64,000 nucleotides of DNA from Anas platyrhynchos (taxonomy: Eukaryota; Chordata; Aves; Anseriformes; Anatidae), in the NCBI RefSeq assembly GCF_047663525.1, contig NC_092616.1, positions 6,136,501 to 6,200,500 on the forward strand. Reading direction: 5' to 3'. Below, piece after piece: positions 46,401 through 64,000 of the stretch (the first letter of the stretch is position 1; every line of letters starts with the position of its first letter). Below the pieces are notes generated by a model that was not told where the DNA came from, did not search any database, and saw only the letters and a program-made list of their open reading frames with translations. The position numbers and the translations under genes are program-made.

Positions 46401-47539
46401 AGGGATTTGGGGGACTGGATCCCAAGTTTTAACCCAAAAATGTTGGCCAAGAAGATCCTAAACACCCAGTTCTAGACATTAAACCCATCCCAAGATGTTC
46501 TACGGGGTCTTGGAACCTAGATCCCAACTTTTAACCTCAAAATGTTGGCCAAGAGGATCCTAAACGCCCCGTTCTAGACATTAAACCCATCCCAAGATGT
46601 TCTATAGGGTCTTGGGGGCATGGAACCCAACTTTTAACCCAAAAATGGTGGCCAAGAAGATCCTAAATGCGTCAATTTATCCTTCAAACCGATCCCAAAA
46701 TGTTCTAAAGGGTCTTGGGAACCTAGAACCCAACTTTAAACCCATAAATGTTGGCCAAGAGGATCCTAAATGTGTCAATTTATCCCTAAAATCCATCCCA
46801 AGGTGTCCGAGAGGGATTTGGGGGAAAGGATCCCAACTTTGAACCCAAAAATGTTGGCCAAGAAGATCCTAAATGCCCCGTTCTAGACTTTAAACCCATC
46901 CCAAGACGTCCTATAGGGTTTTGGGGGCCTAGAACCCAACTTTTAACCCCAAAACCTTGACCAAGAAGATCCTAAATGCCTTTGAAACGATCCCAAAATA
47001 TCCTACGGGGTCTTGGGCGCCCAAAACCCAACTTTTAACCCCAAAACCTTGACCAAGAAGATCCTAAATGCCTTTGAAACAATCCCAAAATATCCTATAG
47101 GGTCTTGAGTGCCCAAAACCCAACTTTTACCCCAAAAACGTTGGCCAAGGAGGTCCCAAAATCCTCGATCCACCCCTCAACCCCATCCCAAGGCATCCTA
47201 TAGGGTCGGGACCCCCCCCAACCCCTTTTTTTCCCCCCCCCGGGATTTTTTGGGGTGTCCCAAAAATGGAGGTCCCCTGGGGGGGCTCTGGGGGTGTTTT
47301 GGGGCCACCCCACCCCAAAATTTTTTTTTGGGGGGGGTCTCACCTGCTGGCAGCTCCTTGGGGGCGTCCTCAGCGGCTCCGGGCGCCCCACTTGGGGTGT
47401 CCATGGGGCAACCTGGGGGGGGGACAAATTTAATTTTGGGGGGGTTTGGGGACCCCAAAAAGGTCCGAAACACCCCAAAATACCCCAAAATTCGCCTCCC
47501 CCCCCTCCCCTTACCCGCGGGGCCGGCACTGGCCTGCAT
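43493..47539 (-). CDS. ZNF629: Zinc finger protein 629 with 13 tandem C2H2 fingers and a repeat tail
   Basis: Three coding exons: 47539-47515 (MQASAGPA), 47412-47344 ([20 protein letters not shown]) and 45867-43493. Splice phases close exactly (25+69+2375 = 823 codons with stop), giving 822 residues; human ZNF629 is 869. The 13 fingers follow the first 13 of human ZNF629 in order: [141 protein letters not shown] ending. The remaining human fingers are missing; instead there is an Ala/Gly/Val linker and about 400 residues of [15 protein letters not shown] repeats. No frame break is seen. It is convergent with ZNF668 and shares an upstream region with MAPK7. Confidence 0.9.
43500..44690 (-). 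repeat. ZNF629 C-terminal coding minisatellite, 45-54 bp unit
   Basis: About 24 copies of CCTTGGGTGCTCCTCCAAA, TCTTGAGGAACC and CCAAGAGTCTTCA on the plus strand. They translate on the minus strand to [18 protein letters not shown]-type modules of 15 or 18 residues. All unit lengths are multiples of 3 and the frame never breaks. Confidence 0.88.
45868..47140. repeat. ZNF629 intron 2 satellite, about 105-115 bp unit
   Basis: About 11 copies with CCTAGAACCCAACTTTTAAC, CCAAAAATGTTGGCCAAG and AAGATCCTAAA landmarks. The first copy begins within 40 bp of the finger-exon acceptor, which makes an apparent in-frame N-terminal extension ([10 protein letters not shown]) that is intronic. Confidence 0.92.
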
Positions 47540-47556
47540 CGTCCTCGGGGGGGGGG

Positions 47557-48300
47557 CTGCAAAGGAGAGAGAGGGGGGGTCAATGGGGGGGGGGGGGGCA
47601 ATTTTTGGGGGGGTCCCCAAAACCTGGAGGGGTCCCCAAGTCCTGGAGGGGGGGTCCCTAAATTTTGGGGAGGGGGGTCCCTAAATTTTGGGGGGGATCC
47701 CTAAATTTTGGGGGCGTTGGGGGGGATTTTGGGGGGGTCTTGGGGGTTTTTGGGGGGTCCTGGGGGGGTTTGGGGGGTCCCCAAATCCTGGGGGGGTCCC
47801 TAATTTTTGGGGGGGATCCCTAAATTTTGGGGGTGTTGAGGGGGATTTTGGGGGGGTCTTGGGGGTTTTGGGGGGGCTTGGGGGCTTCTGGGGGGGGTTC
47901 CCAAATCCTGGGGGGGTCCCTAAATTTTGGGGAGGGGGTCGCTAAATTTTGGGGGGGGATCCCTAAATTTTTGGGGGGTTGGGGGGGATTTTTTGGGGGG
48001 GTTCCCAAATCCTAGGGGGGGTCCCTAAATTTTGGGGGGGGTTGGAGGGATTTTGGGGGGATCCTGGGGGGTTTTGGGGGGGTCCCCAAATCCTGGGGGG
48101 GGGTCCCTAAATTTTGGGGGGGGGGTGGGGGGGTCCTGGGGGATTTGGGGGGGGGTCCTGGGGGGGTCCCCAAGTCCTTGGGGGGGTCAGGGGGTCCTGG
48201 GGGGGGTCCCTAAATTTTGGGGGGGTCGGGGGGGTCCTGGGGGATTTGGGGGGGTCCTGGGGGGGGTCCCCAAGGCTCGGGGCCTACAGGGGGGGGATTT
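47557..48300. repeat. ZNF629 5' intron satellite (TCCCTAAATTTTGGGGGG)
   Basis: Units of 20-50 bp alternate CCCTAAATTTTGGGGG with CCCCAAATCCTGGGGGGG, with G-runs on the plus strand, the template for ZNF629. Confidence 0.88.
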
Positions 48301-48379
48301 TGGGGGGGGGGGCGCCCCCCAAGCGTCGCTGCCGAGCGAGAGGGACCCGGGGGGGGGGCAGGATCCGGTGCTGAGGCCC

Positions 48380-48782
48380 CTCCCAGCGCTGACGTCACTT
48401 CCCGTCCCCCCCCGCCCCCAAAAAGCCCGGGTTTCCCCCCAAAATGCCGCCCCCCCCCCCAAAGAGGGGCCGGAGGGGCTCTGCGCATGCGCAGGGCGTG
48501 GCCACGCCCCCTCCGGGAGCAAGCCACGCCCCCTAGCAACGGGGGAGCTTTGAGTGACAGCTTCACCATGGCAACGCCCGCCCCTAGCAACGGTTGGCCC
48601 CGCCCCTTAGCAACGCCCTCCCCTCCTTAGCAACGCCCCTAGCAACGCCACCTCCCCCTAGCAACAGGCCCGGCGCTGATTGGCCGGCGGCGGCCGGGGT
48701 GGGCGTGGCCCGCGGCGGCGCCTCTGATTGGCCAGCCGGCGCCACTTCCGGGCAGCGCGGGGAGCGGCGGGAGCGGCGGGAG
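48380..48782 (+). promoter_or_regulatory. Shared ZNF629/MAPK7 promoter island and MAPK7 exon 1
   Basis: CpG-rich unique DNA between divergent genes. Sites: perfect NRF1 palindrome TGCGCATGCGCA at 48482-48493; seven (C/T)TAGCAAC or TGGCAAC RFX-like half-sites between 48533 and 48665; inverted CCAAT at 48679 and 48727; an ETS core CTTCCGG at 48745. An untranslated MAPK7 exon ends at 48782 before GTGAGA. Confidence 0.65.
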
Positions 48783-59901
<11,119 letters not shown>

Positions 59902-59955
59902 GGGGGGGGGGCGCGACGGGACCCCCGCCCTCCCCCCCCCCACTCCTTGTACCCC

Positions 59956-59961
59956 ATTAAA
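59956..59961 (+). other. MAPK7 polyadenylation signal
   Basis: ATTAAA 55 bp after the stop; a satellite begins about 30 bp beyond. The 3' UTR would be unusually short. Confidence 0.7.
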
Positions 59962-59989
59962 CTTTGTAAGGAAACCACGCTCCGGTTTT

Positions 59990-61160
59990 GTGCCCCCTGG
60001 GGACCTATAGGGGCTATAGGGGGGGCTTTGGGGCTCTGTGGGGTCGTTGTTGGCCTCTGTGGCCCTATAGGGGCTGTAGGGGGGCTTTGGGGCTCTATGG
60101 GGCCATCGTTGACCTCTATGGACCTATAGGGTCTATAGGGGGAATTTGGGGCTCTGTGGGGCTGTCGTTGACCTCCATGGCCCTATAGGGGCTGTAGGGG
60201 GTCTTTGGGGTTCTGTGAGGTCATCATTGAACTCTATGGCCCTATAGGGGCTGTAGGGGGTCTTTGGGGTTCTGTGGGGTCATCATTGAACTCTATGGCC
60301 CTATAGGGGCTGTTGGGGGGCTTTGGGGTTTTGTGGGGCCGTCGTTGACCTCTGTGGACCTATAGGGGCTGTAGGGGGACTTTGGGGTTCTGTGGGGCCG
60401 TCGTTGACCTCTATGGCCCTATAGGGGGGCTTTGGGGCTCTGTGGGGCCGTTGTTGACCTCTATGGCCCTATAGGGGCTGTAGGGGGTCTTTGGGGTTCT
60501 GTGGGGTCATCATTGAACTCTATGGCCCTATAGGGGCTGTAGGGGGGGCTTCAGGGCTCTGTGCGGCTGTCGTTGACCTCTATGGTCCTATAGGGGCTGT
60601 AGGGGGGGGGTGGGGTTCTTTGGGGCCGTTGTTGACCTCTATGGACCCATAGGGGCTATGGGGGGCTTCGGGGCTCTGTGGGGTTGTCGTTGACCTCTAT
60701 GGACCTATAGGGGGGGCTTTGGGGCTCTGTGGGGCCATCATTGACCTCTATGGACCTATAGGGTCTATAGGGGGAATTTGGGGCTCTGTGGGGCTGTCGT
60801 TGACCTCCATGGCCCTATAGGGGCTGTAGGGGGGGCTATGGGGCTATACAAGCTTGTAGGGACCCCACGGCAGCCCTAGGGACCTATGGGAGCTATAGGG
60901 GGCCTCTCGGGGGGGGTATAGAAACCCCATAGCCACCCTGGGAGCCTTCTGGGCGTTATAGGAAACTATAGGGGCACTGGGGGAGCTATAGGGGCACCAG
61001 GTGAGCTATAGGGGCACCAGGGGAGCTATAGGGGCACTAGGGGAACTATAGGGGCACTGGGGGAGCTATAGGGGCTATAGGGAGCTGCAGGGACACTGGG
61101 AGAGCTATAGGGCCTCGCTGGCTACTGGGAGAAGCTATAGGGTCCGTATAGGAGCCATAG
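59990..61160. repeat. Downstream satellite, about 58-bp unit (GGCCCTATAGGGGCTGTAGG)
   Basis: About 15 copies contain GGGGTTCTGTGGGG, GTCGTTGACCTCTATGG and CTATAGGGG. They degrade into 17-bp GGGGGAGCTATAGGGGCAC units after 60900. Confidence 0.92.
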
Positions 61161-61535
61161 GGACCCTTTTGGGCACCGGTAACAACCCATATTTGTGTGT
61201 GTCCCCCCCCCCCACCACCCCAAAAAATCCCGAGGAGGAGGAGGAGGAAGGAAGGAGGCAGAGGCAGGTGCGTTTGTGGCATGGGTTTCGTAGCAAATAC
61301 ATCACAGACCACGAGGGGGGGACGATACAGAGCTCAGGACCCGGGGGGGTTGGGTTGGGGGGGCTTTGAGGAGGGGTTGAGGGGGGGCAGGGGGGGGACA
61401 CCCCACCCCCCCCGGCCCTCCCCGCGGCGCGGGGTTGGAGGGGGGGCAGCGCAGGGGCGCGGCGGCACCCGCGGGGCGGAAAATCTAAGTCGGGGTGGTT
61501 CCTCGGTGGTGGTGGGGGGCACGGGGGGGGGGTGA
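61161..61535 (-). other. Non-repetitive island, possibly a 3' UTR of an unseen minus-strand gene
   Basis: Unique sequence, including a moderately AT-rich core (GTATTTGCTACGAAACCC on the minus strand) and a (GAG)n run. It has no convincing open frame, and no AATAAA was found. Its escape from the surrounding satellites suggests constraint; identity is unknown. Confidence 0.3.
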
Positions 61536-61539
61536 TGGG

Positions 61540-62995
61540 TGTTTGGGGGGGGTCGGTGATGGTGGTTGAAGGGGGGTCGGGGCGTTGAGGGGGTCGTTGA
61601 TGGGGGCGTTGATGGGGTTGTTGGGTGGTTGATGGGGTCGTTGGGTCATTGATGGGGTCATTGGGTCTTGATGGGGTCCTTGATGGGGTTGTTGGGTCGT
61701 TGATGGGGTATTTGGGGCTTTGATGGGGTATTTGGGGCTTTGATGGGGTTTTTGGGTCTTTGGTGGGGTATTTGGGTCTTTGGTGGGGTATTTGGGTCAT
61801 TGATGGGGTTGTTGGGTCATTTATGGAGTCGTTGGGTCTTGATGGCGTCATTGATGGGGTCATTGATGGGGTCGATGGGGTAGTTGGGTTGTTGATGGGG
61901 TATTTGGGGCTATGATGGGGTATTTGGGTCTTTGGTGGGGTATTTGGGTCATTGATGGGGTTGTTGGGTCATTGATGATGTCATTGATGGGGTCATTGGG
62001 TCATTGATGCGGTCGTTGGATCTTGATGGGGTCATTGATGGGGTTGATGGGGTAGTTGGGTTGTTGATGGGGTATTTGGGTTGTTGATGGGGTATTTGGG
62101 TCTTTGGTGGGGTATTTGGGTCTTTGGTGGGGTATTTGGGTCTTTGGTGGGGTTGTTGGGTCATTTATGGAGTCGTTGGGTCTTGATGGCGTCATTGATG
62201 GGGTCATTGATGGGGTTGATGGGGTAGTTGGGTTGTTGATGGGGTATTTGGGTCTTTGGTGGGGTATTTGGGTCATTGATGGGGTTGTTGGGTCATTGAT
62301 GATGTCATTGATGGGGTCATTGGGTCATTGATGCGGTCGTTGGGTCTTGATGGGGTCGTTGGGTTGTTGATGGGGTATTTGGGTCCTTGGTGGGGTATTT
62401 GGGACTTTGATGGGGTATTTGGGTCTTTGGTGGGGTATTTGGGTCTTTGATGGGGGTCGTTGGGTCTTGATGGGGTCGTTGATGGGGTGATGGGGTCGTG
62501 ATGGGGTCGTTGGACCATTGATGGGGTATTTGGGTGATTGATGGGGTAGTTGGGTTGTTGATGGGGTCGTTGATGGGGCAGTTAGGCCTTGATGGGGTAT
62601 TTGGGGCTTTGATGGGGTTGTTGATGATGTAGTTGGGTCATGAAGGGGTCGATTGGGTCATTAAGGGGTCGATTGGGCAATTAAGGGGTCGATTGGGTCA
62701 TTGATGGGATCGTTGATGGGGTAATGGGGCCGTTGATGGGGTCGTGGGGTCGTTGATGGGGCAGTTGGGTCATTGATGGGGTCACGGGGTCGTTAATGGG
62801 GTCGTTGGGTCATTGATGGGGTCGCTGGGTGATTAATGGGGTCATGGGGTCGTTAATGGGGTTGTTGGGTTGTTGATGGGGTCATGGGGTCGTTAATGGG
62901 GTCGTTGGGTCATTGATGGGGTCGTTGGGTTGTAAACGGGGTCATGGGGTCATTAATGGGGTCGTTGATGGTGGTTGGGACATCGATGGGGTAAT
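61540..62995. repeat. Satellite, 12-18 bp unit (TTGATGGGGTCGTTGGGTC)
   Basis: Alternates GATGGGGTATTTGGGTCTTTG with GATGGGGTCGTTGGGTC. A block of about 230-250 bp near 61800-62060 is repeated near 62140-62345. Confidence 0.93.
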
Positions 62996-63895
62996 TGGGT
63001 CGTTAGCAGGGTGATGGGGTCATTAGCGGGATGATGAGGTCGTTAATGGGGTGGTGGGGTCATTAGCGGGATGATGAGGTCGTTAATGGGGTGGTGGGGT
63101 CATTAGCGGGGTGGCGGGGTCGTTAGCGGGGTGGTTGGTTAGTTGGGTGGGTGATGAGGCAGGTGGGTAGTTAGTCGGGTGATTGGCTGGCTCGTTAGCT
63201 CGGCGACGGGTCAATTAGCTGAGCAATGGGTTGATTAATTGGGCGGTCAGCTGATGAGCTGGTTGGCTGGCTGGTTAACGGGTTAGTTAGGCGGTCGGTT
63301 AGCTGGTTGGATGGATGGCGGGTGGGTGAGAGTGGTTAGTTAGCTGGTTAGTTGGCTGGTTAATTAGCTGGTTAATTAGCTGGGTGGGCAGTGGTTAGCT
63401 GGTTGGTTGCTGAGCTGCTCGGATGGGCGACTGGTTAGCTGGTTGAGTGACTAGTTAGCTGGTTGGCTGAGCGGTTAGCTGGTTGGGAGGGTGTTTGGTT
63501 AGCTGACTGGGTGGGCGGGTGGGTCATTAGATGGTTGGTTAACTAGGTGGGTGGGTGGGTGGTTAGCTGGTTAGGTGGGTGGCTGGTTGGGTGGGTGGTT
63601 AGCTGGTTGGGTGGGTGGTTGGCTGGTTGGGTGGGTGGTTGGCTGGTTGGGTGGTTGGTTAGCTGGGTGGTTAGCTGGTTGGCTGGGTGGTTAGCTGGTT
63701 GGGTGGGTGGTTAGCTGGTTGGGTGGGTGGTTAGCTGGTTGGGCGGCTGGTTAGCTGGTTGGATGGGTGGTTGGCTGGTTGGGTGGGTGACTGGTTAGCT
63801 GGTTGGGTGGGTGGTTAGCCGGTGGGGTGGTTGGTTAGCTGGCTGGATGGGTGGTGGTTAGCTGGTTGGATGACTAGTTAGTGGGTTAGTCAGGC
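62996..63895. repeat. Satellite, 16-24 bp unit (TTAGCTGGTTGGGTGGGTGG)
   Basis: A gradual transition from the previous array through GGGTCATTAGCGGG units into TTAGCTGGTTGGGTGGG. Sequence is G/T-rich with almost no C on the plus strand. Confidence 0.9.
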
Positions 63896-64000
63896 GGGTA
63901 ATGGCGTTGCCTCGGATGCGCGGTGGGAATGGGCCAGAGCCCCCCCTGCCCCCTCACGGACCCCCAACCACGCGACCCACCTCCGGGGCACCTTCACCCC
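63896..64000 (-). other. Unique edge sequence, possible exon end on the minus strand
   Basis: The last 105 bp leave the satellite. On the minus strand a frame reading KVPRRWVAWLGV is followed by GTGAGG, a good donor. One short frame is not enough to name a gene, and the exon would continue outside the window. Confidence 0.25.

Noticed and set aside
60000-64000. Centromeric or subtelomeric satellite
   Set aside because: Several short unrelated arrays with unique islands, no 100-200 bp monomer and no TTAGGG tract; it looks like the same local repeats as in the introns.

Overview
The window is vertebrate nuclear DNA, most probably a GC-rich avian microchromosome. It holds five multi-exon genes with GT-AG introns, vertebrate-type proteins and AATAAA/ATTAAA signals. 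Nearly all non-coding sequence is tandem minisatellite, and I saw no obvious LINE, SINE or retroviral body. The proteins match VKORC1, PRSS53, ZNF668 and ZNF629 (a human 16p11.2 gene set) and MAPK7/ERK5 (human 17p11.2). These names come from memory of the human proteins; no search was run.

Layout: VKORC1 (-, 3 exons, about 1.5-6.35 kb). PRSS53 (+, about 10 exons, 8.3-31.4 kb), a tandem serine-protease gene with one distinct satellite array per intron and a long Pro/Lys/Glu repeat tail. ZNF668 (+, 5' exon near 32.9 kb and one giant coding exon, 34.26-39.95 kb), whose 10-finger block is flanked by coding minisatellites and followed by one C-terminal finger. ZNF629 (-, 43.09-47.56 kb), with 13 fingers and a repeat tail. 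MAPK7 (+, 48.7-59.96 kb, 7 exons). The last 4 kb is satellite, with one non-repetitive island and a possible unrelated exon at the right edge.

MAPK7 (807 codons) and ZNF629 (822 codons) splice together in phase without a break. VKORC1, PRSS53 and ZNF668 carry many 1-3 bp frame breaks, several clearly in homopolymers, yet repeats and domains resume in the correct sense each time. I read this as consensus or sequencing error more readily than gene death, but it has to be tested.

The most unusual features are: satellites that have become protein (PRSS53 tail, three ZNF668 regions, ZNF629 tail, a MAPK7 insert); complementary decamer satellites in two introns of PRSS53 that could pair in the transcript; a 2.3-kb array of 10-bp units with helically phased A-tracts; an exact-looking 1,425-bp tandem duplication inside a MAPK7 intron; and an array of ten CCAAT boxes downstream of ZNF629. 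The genes do not form a pathway; the cluster looks like conserved synteny.
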